Shown: positions 44,172 to 56,069, counted from the stretch's first letter. The stretch is 64,000 nt of DNA from Eutreptiella sp. 'Long Island Sound 2002' (GCA_964036045.1 OZ038386.1:19182225-19246224), one strand, 5' to 3'. Made by a program: numbers and translations. The notes: a model not told the origin generated them from the letters alone.

Positions 44172-46064
44172 TCTGTATTGCAATAGGAAGAAACGGAATG
44201 TGTGATTAAAAGTGTACTATGGGTGCCACCAAATGACAGCATGGGAGGATGCATCATGCAAATGATACCGGGATAGTCGGATGGGAAAAGCTGAAGACCT
44301 CCATACCCCCCCCCCCTTTTTGCTCAGACGTGTGCCTCGTAAGTGCTCGGTAAATCGGACCGGATCATGCTGACAGTCTAAGTACAACATATGTGTCCTG
44401 TGTGAAAAAGTTCACACGCCGCTTGCAGCGGTGGGACGTATATTTGGACTCTGGATTCCTGTCACCTGAGTATGCAGCTGTACGTTGCCGCCACGCCCTG
44501 TGGGCTTACATGAAAGTCAAAATGCCAACAAACATCAGCCTGTAGTGTCCTGTCTGTTCTGATCTGTGACTATTGTGTGGGTTCTCTGGTGAAGACCTTC
44601 ATATTTCTTCAATGAAAAAGAGAAAACCACATAGAAATGCGTGTTCTGCTGCACTTCCTGTGAAGGGCACGCCACTAGATTTATAAATATACTTACCCAC
44701 ACCGGTGGGGCCATGCACATGGAATGAAGAAGGAGACGAGAACCACCGGTGCACAGGATAGAAAATTCCTTTGTGGTGCTACACCCCCGTGTCATCCCAG
44801 TTGTCAAGTTAATGTCGACACAATTTATAATTATAGTTGCAGGTTGAGGCAGCAGCAGGTTCAACAAGGACACATTTCCTCGGATGTTTTCCGACTGAAT
44901 GTCAGAGGCCGATGCAATGGCTGTTTTTGTAGGCACTGGCGGTGTATTGCAGTACACAGGCGCAAGAAGCCATGCATTTTCTAAGTATCCTCCACACATG
45001 CACCTATCATTGTCTCTTCTCACACGCACCCCTATCGACAGATGGACACGTGCTTGTCTTTACATGGAGCACAAAAATGCACCGCAGGCAGCTTTCTCAC
45101 CCTGTAAGTTCCTATGCAAAAAAAAAAAGCATTTGCATGCAAAAATCCAGGGGGAAATGATGCCATTGATGATTACCATCTTTGGCGAAGAAATATCAAG
45201 ATTGTATTTTTGCAATCTGTCAAATGTTGCTGTGTGCTTGCCTGACATCTATCATCCTGCACAAGCGTTGTTTGTGCTGTTGGAAGAGCGCAAACCGTGA
45301 TGTTGAACCAAAATTATCTCTTTCGCTTTTTAATTGACGCAATTGCACAAGCAGTCTAACCAGCATACCTGTGCATGCAGGAGTGGCCCATAAGAAGAGA
45401 GCTCTGTGGCGCTGGTACCACTGTTCCCTCTTCGGTGGCCCCTCGACGGTATGACACCAACATACAATACTTCGGTGCTTGGCAGAGTGCCCAGCACCAG
45501 AGAGCACCAGAGAGCACCAGAGGTTGCGGGTGATTTTAGAGGACTTCCTATCTGGTGGGGTTTACCAAGCATGCACTCCCCCCACGTGGGGTGGGGGAAG
45601 TGGCAGGTGTCAATGGCCGGCCGCTGTTCACCTGCCCCCAGGAGGTCCAGCGACATCTGCTGCGCCTGCAGCGGTTTGGTGAATGCCGATGGGCAGCACA
45701 AAAGCAGGTTTCGGCGAGCTGCCAGTGGAGAAGGAGACAGCGGGCAACAGAGGATTCAGGATCCACGGTGAATGAGGTGGCCGGAGGCAGGACAAAGATG
45801 CACTACCCAGGGAAAGGAAAACCTGACACTCTGCACAGTAACTACGTGACAAACTTCTATGCAGAGCTGACAACAGAAGCGTGTCCAGGGCACAAGCAAT
45901 TGGATTCAGGATCCACGGTGAATGAGGCGGCCGGAGGCAGGACAGAGATGCAGTGCGCAGGGTGAGGGGTCAGATCCAGGGATCCGTGTCTTCTGGTGTG
46001 GCTGCTGGACTCAGTATGGCGGTGATCCCACATGTGGACTGACCCTGCTGACCCATGTCATACA
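44172..46064. other. No gene; one dispersed 58-bp repeat
   Basis: I recognise no gene. GATTCAGGATCCACGGTGAA followed by TGAGGYGGCCGGAGGCAGGA occurs at about 45750-45811 and 45901-45962. A lone family-2-like terminus (CATACCCCCCCCC then TTTTTGC) is near 44305. Confidence 0.45.
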
Positions 46065-46436
46065 TACCCCCCCCCCCCCTTGTATAAGCTACGGCAGAGT
46101 ACCAAATTAATACGGTCCCTACGCCTACTGTAGCTTGAACAAGGCCGTAGACGCCCAGGTTCAGAAAGAGAATATTGCATGGTGAGCTGCTGCAAGAAAT
46201 GGTATATGGTATAATGCACAAATATCCCCAAAACCAGAGCTATGTGGGTTCAATCGGGCAAACAATCACAACAAATGTGTCCATGACTCTATGTCGCTGG
46301 CAAATTTGTCACCAAACCCATGTCTCATGTCGCTGCACGACACTTGTACCAAATCAAATTAGGTACCAAATTAATATGGTCCCTACGCCCGCTGTAGCTT
46401 GGACAAGGGCGTGGGTTATACAACGGGGGGAGGGTA
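46065..46436. mobile_element. Family-2 element, short copy
   Basis: It is bounded by TA at 46065-46066 and 46435-46436. Termini are TACCCCCCCCCC then TTGTATAAGC and, inverted, TACCCTCCCCCCGTTGTATAAC. A block of about 55 bp (GTACCAAATTAATAYGGTCC then CTACGCC, GTAGCTTG, ACAAGG) is directly repeated at 46097-46160 and 46359-46420. Confidence 0.7.
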
Positions 46437-46968
46437 CTGTTTGCTGCCCCATCTGGTGGAGCGCATTGCCCCTTGTGCATAAGATTGTGAATCAGGTGAT
46501 GCACTTTTTGATTGCACAGAATGGGGAGCACGGGTTGTGTGTGCCAGGACACGTCGTGGCGTATTTGACGGGGCTGTGTCTGCGTGCAGTGCAACGACAT
46601 TCCCAGTGGCGGACCTGAGTGAGAAAACAATTCTTCCAATGCCCTTGCAACAACTACCCAATTTGTATTGCCCCCATGTGGCTTTTGCATGAGTGTGCGG
46701 TGCAGCCTCTGCATGCAGGTGCCAGATTGACCAGTATTATTATCACTGCCCAAGAGGCCTAGAACACCTGGACGCTGCAAACTCGTTCGCGTGCCAGAAG
46801 CCCTGCAGCATTCGTTGCGTGTGTGGGTGACCTGGTGGGAGAGTGCAGCTGGCCTGGGGAGGGGAAAACCATGGGGACATATGCCTCAGAAGGGCTCAAA
46901 CAAGGCACAATAGTAACCATGCACGGGTTACTATCACTTACATGCACAAATTGTACTGTGTTTGGAGA

Positions 46969-47546
46969 CCCCCCCCCCCCCCTCGCCTTGCGCAAACACG
47001 CTGAAAGTCAGGAAAACAACGGTCAGCGGGGTCCCCGTGCTTGGACAAGCCAGCTTGCACGGGATACGTAGTACCAAAAGAATGTACGAAGCGAAAATCT
47101 GCCCAAACCTCACCCTAACCACAATTGGGTTGAGTTGGGAAGAGGAAATTGGACAAAGGAGCATGACGCTCAGTCTCATGCCCATTCTACATGTACTTCA
47201 CATGAAAGGAATCACCTCCCCGAGTAGAAGCACCAATAATTGTGGCGGGCACATTTTCATCGGTGGACCGGATGTACGTAACAGCCGTGCCAGCGATAGC
47301 AGCATCAGCCATGGCTAAAAATTACACCAAAACAAACAGCATTGGGTTGCAGTTGCAGGCAGAATGTTGGTATGAGCAGGAGAAAGTACCACAAGCATGA
47401 GCCAGCCCCCTTTTCCCTCGACAATTGGAGCACAACTGCGTCACATTACATTTCTGACCACAAAAACCGCGGTCAGAAAAACCCAGCTAAACAATGGTTA
47501 GATGTTGCCGTGCTTGGACAAGCCTGTGCTTGCGAAAAGGGGGGTA
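46969..47546. mobile_element. Family-2 element, decayed left end
   Basis: It is about 578 bases and homologous end to end to 58666-59252. The left end is a C-run then TCGCCTTGCGCAAACACG. The right end, inverted, is TACCCCCCTTTTCGCAAGCA. CGTGCTTGGACAAGCC is directly repeated near both ends. A shared interior includes CTCACCCTAA-CACAAT. Confidence 0.65.
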
Positions 47547-48388
47547 TGTGCAGGTCGCCTCCGCCCCCACCCACCCAGCGTCGGTGCCCCTTCCCCAACC
47601 CAGTCCCCTCTGGCCTGCCAAGGTGGTCCCACTATTTTTGAAGCGACCCCCCCCCCCCTCCCCCCTTGCATGGGCATAGAGCCTTCCCAGGGAAAAGTGT
47701 AGGTGACAGGATGACAGGAGAAGACCACAGTGCCATCGATCGCAAAAAGAAATGGGATCTCGGGGCTTGCTGTTCTATGTGTGCACACTTCACTGTTATA
47801 CCGGCAAAAACTAAGAACCACTGACATGATCACTTGGTGTGAGCAAGGCAAAATGAGGAACTGGCAGAGCAGCCCCGAGAACGCCAGAGGGCTACCTCGC
47901 CAATGTTGTGTTGGATGCTGGGCATCTGCTGTGGTGAGGACATAAAGTGCTGCTGTCCAGGATGGTGATGTCCTTGAGTAGTGCACATACTGCACGAATA
48001 CATGCACCTTGCGGTGTCCAATGAGAATTCACCCCCCCCCCCCAGCCTCATCCCCTAGGAAAACCTTCTACTGGCCCCCAAGAAAACACACACAGAGCAC
48101 AGCACAGCACGGGCTGGGGGGTGGGTGGGCATCAGTTTGGGAAGGAAGGCCATGCAACTTGTGGAGCAAATGACCGAAATCATCACTTTCGACAAAAGGT
48201 TTCAGCCCGTCACCTGCCGCAGCCTCTTATTGAAACCCCAAAGAGGTCGCAAAAAGCGATGATATCAGCAAGACATGGCGCATGAAGCCATGCATAGAAC
48301 AGGGCGGTCCCTAAAGCAATAAAAAAATTGTTGCCGCCAGTCAACGTCAGGCCGGAGGTTGGAGGGTGCTGTTGGTGTCCAATCATGT

Positions 48389-48600
48389 CTGTTGAGGCGC
48401 AGGGGAGGGGAAAAAAATGGCAGGACAACACTTGATCTTCAGGGACAACCAGAAAATGGAGCCACCAAATTCCACGGTTCCTAGGTCATGGAAACAACAA
48501 TCTGTGTTGTTCAGACAAGGGTGTGGTTCTCGCGAGGAATGGGGTTTGCCCGAGAGGCTGAGTAAGTGAGGAAGGGGGGGGGGTTTCAATACATGGCATT
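48389..48600 (+). repeat. Dispersed repeat, copy 1
   Basis: About 200 bases shared with 51993-52180, including TTGATC then GGACAACCAGAAAATGGAGC and CACCAAATTCCAYGGTTCC. Terminal features are unclear, so it is perhaps a decayed element interior. Confidence 0.8.
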
Positions 48601-49087
48601 TCGGGACATAAGTCCTGTTTCTAAGGACCACTCACCAACACTCCAGTGCACGACTGGGTGTGTTGCCAACCATCGGTGTCAAATCAATGGGTGCAAACCC
48701 TCGGGCATGGATCTTTGGAAGTGTTCGGAGGGTGCAGCTTCACCCTGGCGCTGGTCGAGTGGAACCTTCGAGTCTTAGCGGAACCAGGGGTGCAGAAATC
48801 ATGCGCTGTAATCTCTCGACTGACCGGAGTGCCTCGGCGGAATCGACGGCGGTTGGGGAGCAATTCCGGCGGCCTGAAGTGCGGTCCTTAATGGAAGAAA
48901 AACAAACAAACTGTGACCGCCGTGACACAGAACGGCAATCGTATAATGGGACTCCACAACTCGTCGTACTTACCCAACCAAAAGTGCATGGGGCTTTCAA
49001 CGCCATCGAAAGGGCAGAGGGCCCGGGGGAAGGGGGTAGGGCCTACCCTTCCGACCAGATGACAGAGGCATGGCACACAAACGGCAC

Positions 49088-49305
49088 TTGCCCAGTTATC
49101 CCACAGGAATGGAATTGACAGAGGGTGAATCAGTGAAGCAACCCAAAATCATCACCTTACACACTGCACCATGTGACACATATATGCACAGGTCACCAAG
49201 TACTGCAAACGTCACAGATGCCAATGTTGCCCATGTTATCCCACAAGAATGGGATTGGCAGAGGGCAGAGGGCAAATGATATAGTGAAGCACCCCAAAAT
49301 CGTTG
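49088..49305 (+). repeat. Two tandem copies of a 70-bp block
   Basis: GTTATCCCACARGAATGGRA then TTGRCAGAGGG and AAGCA-CCCAAAATCRT recur at about 49097 and 49236. Coding potential is not evident. Confidence 0.75.
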
Positions 49306-49879
49306 TGTTTCTAGGCTGTCAAATGCTTTTGTACTTTCTCAGCCAACATCAATGAGTCTCAAATTTGTGCAAATTGTGTTTGTGGAGCACCTGTGGGTTG
49401 GGTCAAGTGCACATTAGAACCACAAAGGTTTTGAAGTAGTGGTGAGCCCCAAATTTCCTCCCTTTGCATTTCTTCTCAGATGATTGCCTCCAATGATGAT
49501 GGCTTGCAGTAGGTGCGGAGTGCACTGCACACCCTAACTGCACTTTTTTTTTGTTCCGGCGCCACATGAGTTCAGAGTTCGCAGAGGAGCTATGAACAAT
49601 GAAGACACACTTAGGCGATTGCCTAGCATATGTACAACCGCTGAAACCATAGCCACAGACTTCATGCAGGTTATGCATGTCCACAAATGGACATCTATGA
49701 GGGAAGGTGACGACACGCATCGCTTGCCATGCCAGTGCAGACCCTAACCGCACTTTGCAAGGCATAAGAGGCGAGTGTTGATCGCAAGCAACATGAGTTG
49801 GCTCTGCACAGGCGGGCCCTGAAGCTTGTCCTGGAGGACGTTCACACTTGAAACCGAGATCAGGTTGACGTGAAGTTCC

Positions 49880-50502
49880 TTGGACGTTGGTGGGACACAT
49901 TTCTACGTGGCAGCTAGTGTGATGCGGAGTCGGGGCCTAAAGTATTTCTCAGCCATGGTGGATTTCCCATGCACAGAAGGGTCCTATGAGTTCATTGACC
50001 GTGATGCAGATAAAATTGCACTCACATTTCATTATCTGCAGATCAGATCTCTGCTTGTGCCTCAGGATGTAATGCAATGTAGTGCATTGCAGTGTGAGGC
50101 GCGCTTCTGCTGTTTGTCAGAATTTGTCATCACAAAAAGTGTTTGGTCATGGTGCCATGCCCTTGGACATAGGTGATGTTGGTCCTGCCCATGTGTATTG
50201 TGAAGAAAAGCTGTGGCAGAAGTCGCCATCTCTGCAACCGCCATCAAACTGTCAGGTGCAACCTTGTCGTAGACCATTCAAGCTGACCAATTTGGGTGGG
50301 TCCGTTTCTCGCTGGTGAGGTGGAGTTGGAGAAAGTAGTTGCGCAGATGCTAGCATCCCACCGTGCCTTGTGGACGGCTGTGAAGGAGAAGCATAAGAAG
50401 CATCATCTGAAGTCGTTCATGAATTTCATCAAGAAAAGTGCGGAGTTTGAAATTGATTGTGCGGCTGAAAGACAACTGCAGCGGAGCAGCGAAACCCGCT
50501 GA
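49880..50502 (+). CDS. BTB/POZ (T1/KCTD-type) domain fragment
   Basis: The frame from about 49880 reads LDVGGTHFYVAASVM, KYFSAMVDF, GSYEFIDRDADK, LTFHYLQIRSLLVP and ALQCEARFCCLSEF, which follows the whole T1/BTB core of KCTD-type proteins. Members oligomerise and often serve cullin-3 ligases. No ATG is in frame at the start, and the preceding residues VKF are one frame off, so the 5' end is broken or spliced. After a stop at 50176, a helical, Lys-rich frame (50296-50502, including KHHLKSFMNFIKKSAEFEID) may be the next exon. It could be a gene remnant. Confidence 0.5.
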
Positions 50503-50608
50503 GAAATGGTTGCATAGTGTCCAGGGAGAAGATTTGTATTTGGGGATATCATGCGGCATAACTGACGCCAAAGAGTCCCCAAAGGAGTTGCATGTGCGCG
50601 CACCTAGG

Positions 50609-50848
50609 TCAGAAGAGCCTGCGGCCGCTCATCTTCTTGGGCCTCTTCAAATTGAATGCACCGGGCCTCTTCAAGTTGAATGCACCACAAAAGCAGATCC
50701 ACGCCGCAAGGCCAAATCCTCTGAACGCCTTTCTGGCGATGGTGTTGTCAGCATCCGTGAAATGGAAACAGCCTGCAATGGCCGAGCAGATCAAAAAGGC
50801 AATCACCGGGACGTAATGCCAGCCCAAATTCTTTAGCTTCAGCCCCAT
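50609..50848 (-). CDS. Possible small single-pass membrane protein
   Basis: A 79-residue ORF from ATG 50848. LGWHYVPVIAFLICSAIAGC is a likely membrane segment, followed by a basic stretch with KAFRGFG. Size and layout recall B12D/NDUFA4-type complex I or IV accessory proteins, but the match is weak. The C-terminus carries an eight-residue duplication (GAFNLKRP twice) from a 24-bp tandem repeat. It could be chance. Confidence 0.3.
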   Translation of the reverse strand: MGLKLKNLGWHYVPVIAFLICSAIAGCFHFTDADNTIARKAFRGFGLAAWICFCGAFNLKRPGAFNLKRPKKMSGRRLF

Positions 50849-53630
50849 GCCTCCCTATGAAACGGGCCAGTAGAGAGTGATGGAAGAGAGGGACGGTATG
50901 GAGTAATGGTATAGAGTGACGGTTTATAGTGGCTGTTTTGGTCCCCCCAGTTCGTGGGGGGTCATGATGTCAGGTTTTAGCATAGCCAGCATGGTCCTGA
51001 TCCCTTGCCAGACTGATGCAGTCCAAGGTAACGTTTCTAGCAATTCATCCAATGTAACACGCACATACACATCATTGTCCTATGGCAATGGGTGGTACTA
51101 CTGGTCAGTTTGCTATGATGCATTCATGCTGGCTGGTTGGCCACAGCCTTGCAGGCATCCTTGCTGAATATGTGTTGTATTGTGCACCACTGCATTGCGC
51201 AACCCATTAAGCAGCATGAGAGCGCGCTGTGTCTAACATGCCAAGGAGGATTACTTGCACCGTGTGCGCACCGCGTAAGGTGTTGGAACAAACTATGGGG
51301 AAAAGGTCATTTCTTGGTTCCTTGATTACTCGATGCTCACGTACTGCCCACACTCGAGGGCGGAGATCTCGGTGGCAAGCACCCTAACACCATTTGATCG
51401 GATGTAGGTGGCAGTGATGCAAACAGGAAGCAATGAAAGAGACATGGTTGAACTGTCAGGGGACACCGTGCAGTATGTACAATGGTAGTAACTTTTACAG
51501 CTTGGAAACACATGCACTTCGCTGAGGAATGCGTGGGTAGGTCTACGAAATCACTCCAATACACAGTACACGTGTAGTACTCCCTCCAACGCCAACCAAC
51601 CATATCAAAATCTGTGCGGGCACAGTGTGCTGTGGAAGTTCGATCGATGGATACGTTGCACGCTTGTGATGCGATGCAGGAAGCAGATCCCACCTCTCCC
51701 CTGCCAAATGGTTGTTCTAGTCATGACATCCACCAACAATGTGATATGGTGGATGACATACAGTGCGGTTGATACACTGATCCAAAAACCGTGCTCGCAG
51801 TTCAAACATGGATACCGGCTGAGTACAGATGGCAATCGACGCCTAGCCCCACCCCCCTGCGAGAACATTTAGAGCACTGAAAGCGACGGAAACAACGCCT
51901 CCTGTTGTTCTGACAGGGGCATTGTTTAAATGCACCCTGAGAAAACTCAAGCAGTAATGACAAAGCAAAGCATCATTGAGGTCCACACAACCGTGTTTGT
52001 TGAGGCACAGAGCAGGGGCAAAAAAGTGGCAGGACAAAACTTGATCGCCCTGGACAACCAGAAAATGGAGCCACCAAATTCCATGGTTCCAAGGTTGTCG
52101 TTGTTCTGACAAGGGCGTTGTTCTCACGAGGAGGGTGTTTGCCCTAAAGGCTGAGTAAGTGAAGAAGGTAATTTCAAGATATAAAAGCAAGGAACTCGTG
52201 GTGTACATCACATGACAGGGCAAAAGGGCCTAAAATATACGCAAACGAAGAATGAAACTGGTTTCAAGCCCGTTTAAATTGATTTGGGATTTACATGGCA
52301 TTGATGAGGGGGTCCACATACATCATCCTCAGAGCACGTAATAATAAGGCAGTTTTGGAAATCCTCTGGGATTTCACATTGCCAGCCTCACACAATGGTA
52401 GCTGATGTTTTTCTTTTTGTGTTTTCTGTTTGTGTTTTAAAAACATCTGTTTTCCCTTGCTGCACCTTCCAATTCCTGAGGGATGGGCCGGTCATCAGCA
52501 CATATGGATCAGTGGCAGAGGATGATGAGAAAAAGAATTATCAGAACACGTTTCATGCAACGACGGCATGTACAATACCGTGATGCGCAGAACTGCAAAC
52601 TTCCACACGAATTCTTTGGCCTGTGGGCGCGTATACATGTGCTGACAGGCTTGTCCATTGACCCCATGCGACTACACCTTTTGCTGCATGGCTGTGGACA
52701 AAGAAGACGCCTGAGGCAGTACTGCTGGACCTTTTTTGTGTGTGTGTGTGTGTGAGATAGTAGAGCCAGTCAGTCAGTCAGTGAGTTGGTCAGCTAGTGA
52801 GGCAGGAAGGAGGGGGATGGGCAGAGTTAATAGACAGCCCTAGAACACAAACAGCGGTGCGGGCCAGCACAACATGCAGAGTATGCGTGACACAATCTTG
52901 ATGGATGCCCAAGGATGGCAAACGCCTCCCTGACATGCAGCTCATTCCATTCAGCCTTTGCTGTTTCACTCTGGTGCACCCAAAGATTATGAAAAAGGAA
53001 GCTGTTGCTGGTGTGAAGATTGCTATTAGAAAGATTGCTAATTGAATTATCATGCATTTTATTGTGTTCGGACTTGTAGAAGGCCTTGTTGTATCGTGTT
53101 GGCAACAATTTTGCATTTGCTACTTGTCCAAGGTGCACTCTCAGGGGGGCTAGGATCAGTGAATGCAAGTCCATCCCCTCATGTCTGTTCCGGTTTGCTT
53201 GGACCATTCCAGCCCACAAGCTCTCTTTTCTGTTGCAGGCCCGTAAGGTTAAACAAGGGGGTGGGCCCATGAGTTGGGAAGTGATGATTGTTTTAGTTGT
53301 GAATCAAGCTACGGTGGTCCACACATTCTGAGTCCGCCTTTGCTGATGTCCTATGCACAACCATCTCCGGTCACATGGAGCAAATTTGTTCCTGCCCTGT
53401 GACTGTGTTTAGTGCGTGCGCACCATAGGAAGGGCATGTATCAACCAGCGCATATGGCAACCGCTGCATTGCAGTGTGTGGGGTTGTAATAGGAAGCACC
53501 ATGGCAGGGGTGCTGCAGAAAGCATTGGCATGGTGCATGTAGTGCGCATGTGCGAGCCTCTGGACGTGACACCTGCGAGGCAACCCCAGAACATATTCCT
53601 GGAAGTATTGCAGTTTGTGGGCTCTGCAGC
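50849..53630. other. No recognised gene
   Basis: It contains an orphan family-1-like end at 51257-51282 (GCACCGTGTGCGCACCGCGT), a (TG)n run at 52738-52754 followed by CAGT repeats, and a dispersed repeat at 51993-52180. Short frames only. Confidence 0.4.
51993..52180 (+). repeat. Dispersed repeat, copy 2
   Basis: Matches 48389-48600 with scattered substitutions and small deletions, in the same orientation. Confidence 0.8.
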
Positions 53631-53633
53631 TAG

Positions 53634-54328
53634 GAGGGTGCCTCGCGCACAGTGCGCGCGGTGCGGGTGCACGGTGCGCCGAGGCCTGGTTGGCGTAGAA
53701 CGGCAGTACCGTGGAATGTTGCCCAAAAGCTGCCATAAGGGCTGTAGCATTCCAAATGGGTGGCCCATTGTCGTGTTTGGGTGGAATTAACAATGTTGGG
53801 GTCTAAGATTGGGCAGCGGGGCACCACGTGCATTCAAAAATATCCATGTGACTATGTTTTACCGGCTTAGCTTTCCACAGTACACATGGCAATGAATGCT
53901 GACCTTTTGGCACTGGGCAGTAATCTCTTTTACTTGAGCGGCACCACAGGGGAGCTTGTGCCTGCCAGTGTTGTGGGCCTCTCATCAAGTGTGTCACCAT
54001 CAGCTATGAGCGCTTAGGCCATATTCAGCTTTGCGGTGATTGCTCCGTGAAGCGTCTCACCTTCCCCATTGTCCGCGCAGAGTCTCCCGCTTCCGAAAGT
54101 TGTGCGTCCCCACCGCCTACCGCCCCCTGTCCGCCCCCTGTCTGCCCTCCTTGGTAAGGCAGGTGGGCGGCTGCGGCCATCGACTCCCTAGGGATGAGAT
54201 CCTTGGATTGGAGTGGACCGTTGATGCATGCTAGCCGCTTAGACCACCGCGTCCCTGCCTAAAAAGGTTGTGCAGTGCACCGGTAAGTGACACGTCTACC
54301 TCAGCGCGCGGTGCGCTTAGGCACCCTC
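53634..54328. mobile_element. Family-1 element, TSD TAG
   Basis: The element is 695 bases, flanked by TAG at 53631-53633 and 54329-54331. Termini are a perfect inverted GAGGGTGCCT. The unit GCGCGGTGCGC lies inside both ends in the same orientation, alongside ACAGTGCGC and GCACGGTGCGC variants at the left. No transposase is present. Near the right end is a tRNA-like segment. Confidence 0.8.
54158..54259 (-). tRNA. tRNA-like pseudogene
   Basis: The minus strand begins GGCAGGG and contains GTGGTCTAAGCGGCTAGC, like the D-arm of type II tRNAs. It ends ACCTGCC, pairing six of seven acceptor bases. No proper T-arm (GGTTCGAATCC) is present, so it is at most a decayed or SINE-like tRNA sequence. Confidence 0.2.
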
Positions 54329-54728
54329 TAGGCTCTGCGGCCGGGATGTGCAACTGGCCTCTGCAACCTTGGACCATCAGGACCCCCCCACAAACAGGTT
54401 AGGCAAAGTGAGGGGCTGTCCTAATCAGCATCCCTTCAAAGGGTCCACAGCCACAAGCGCGCATAGACATTGGGTCCAGAGCCATGTACAACCTCCATCT
54501 TCGGACCTGTAGTTTCACACCGGGTGAGGTGTGTCCCAAGAGGGACACCACAAGGAGCAAGACTTGGACCGTTGAACCACATGTTTGCTTCCCTCCATAT
54601 CGCTCTTCTACAGCCAGAATGAGAGCTTTCGGTTGACGAGTTGGAGAACCCAAGCCCTAGACACAAGGTTGGGAGGCTGCAATCATATTGCTGCTGGCCC
54701 AAAGGGCTGTCCCTAAGGGGCTATCCTA

Positions 54729-55508
54729 GGGGGAATGTTTGCCCGGCGCGCGCCCGGCGCGCTACTTTTAGACTATGTTCCCCCCGAAGAGCCCCCAAGC
54801 ACACCCCTTGCAAACGCCCTCAGAATTAGGTGACCCAAACTGCCCCAGCTCAAGAAAGTTGCAAACTGGGGTACACAGTACCACTCTCGCTCCTTTAAGG
54901 GTGATCTTGGTCAACACCTTAGCAAGCTGGGAGAATGGGGGGTTAGGATAGCACAACCGCATAGATCTCCAGTAGAAGCGATAGGCGTTATTGAGGTATC
55001 GCGAACAGTAGAGCTGCATCATAACATTGGTCCCACAAGTGTGGGTGTCAATACATTCAGTACAATAGTGCTCCTTACACTCATCACAAACTGCGACGGT
55101 GGAGCGTTCTGGCAACACAACACACACACTTCTGCCTCATCCTCTGCCTCATCTTGCGTGCCACAACCGAGCAAACAGCTGCTCAATGCGTGCCCTATAC
55201 CACACGTGCACGTCATTGTAACATTGTTGGCGGGCTGTCAAAGTGCCATTCTTTCTTCCAATGAATGGCACAACGACATGAATCTGGCCCTTATAAGCAC
55301 CATCATGGCCCCCAACTTCGAAATCAAAGAAAGCACCTCGGGTACGAGAAGGTCCATACCCATCCCAAATCAAAACATCTGCTGATGTCCCGGGGGCCAA
55401 GGGGCAAATCCATATAATGTTGCCCAACATATCAATGGCAACAGTCCACCGGTAGGGCACGGGTCACAAAAGATGCCCGGCGCGCGCCCGGCGCGCTAAC
55501 GTTCCCCC
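54729..55508 (-). mobile_element. Family-1 element, TSD CTA, with transposase part
   Basis: The element is 780 bases, flanked by CTA at 54726-54728 and 55509-55511. Termini are GGGGGAATGTT and, inverted, GGGGGAACGTT. GCCCGGCGCGC occurs twice at each end, in the same orientation. It is homologous to the 13322 element in inverse orientation, but every 11-bp unit differs from that copy in the same way at both ends. Confidence 0.9.
54768..55460 (-). pseudogene. DDE transposase remnant with C-terminal zinc-like motif
   Basis: From 55460 the frame reads WTVAIDMLGNIIWICPLAPG (first Asp), DGAYKG (second Asp) and RARIEQLFARLW (Glu), so the DDE triad region of a PIF/Harbinger-type nuclease is present. 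Two TGA codons interrupt the linker near 55130-55150, where a neighbouring frame holds an acidic DEAEDEAE stretch. The original frame resumes with VCDECKEHYCTECIDTHTCG, a Cys-pair pattern like a RING or B-box. The N-terminal domain is missing. Confidence 0.75.
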
Positions 55509-55682
55509 CTAAGTGAAAAAGATATGTCGTTGGTGTAGGATAGCCTTGACAGCCCCAAACCCTCCACAACACTCAGCAATGAGTGTGACCCCTCCATCTT
55601 TGCCCAAAGCTAGCGCAACACCATAGTGCAGTTGTGGCAAACGTTCGAGGTGACTGTGCGGGAGGCGCTCGGCCCATTGGCC

Positions 55683-55766
55683 TGGGACCTAACACGACCT
55701 AACCGGGACCTCACGGGAACTAACCGGGCCTAATGGGTCCTAATGGGACCTAATAGGACCTCCCCA
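55683..55766. repeat. GGGACCTAAT-type short tandem repeat
   Basis: About eight degenerate copies of a decamer such as GGGACCTAAC or GGTCCTAATG. Confidence 0.85.
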
Positions 55767-55865
55767 CAACACGCGATGACCCTCCGGTATCCAGTATCCA
55801 GTATTCAGCATCCCTCCACTATAGCCCCCACCCACCATCAACCGCCCACATGAAGGTCACAAAGC

Positions 55866-56069
55866 CCCCCCCCCTCCCAATCTAGCCCCCTCTGATGACT
55901 AGAGACAAGGCTTAGATGCATGCCCTTGGGTCTTATTTTTCCGCACACAATGGGCTCAAATTCTTGTGACTTTATATTTTGGACCAAAAGCGGATCCCAA
56001 AAATGATGGTAACATAGAGACGTCACGCTTAGACTAGACTATGCTTCCGCAAGGGGGAGCGGGTAGGGT
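55866..56069. mobile_element. Possible short family-2 element
   Basis: The left is a C-run then TCCCAATCTAG. The right end, inverted, is TACCCGCTCCCCCTTGCGGA. GACAAGGCTTAGATGCATG and CGCTTAGACTAGACTATGC lie inside the two ends. The match to the family is partial. Confidence 0.4.

Larger units (their letters stand above)
47547..49879. other. No recognised gene
   Basis: It contains C-runs near 47650 and 48035 and the dispersed repeats listed separately. The frame on the minus strand across 49403-49900 is open but has no recognisable motif. Confidence 0.4.

Noticed and set aside
46065-47546. One large element spanning 46065 to 47546
   Set aside because: Each half has its own pair of termini and TA boundary and its own direct repeats, so they are two elements.
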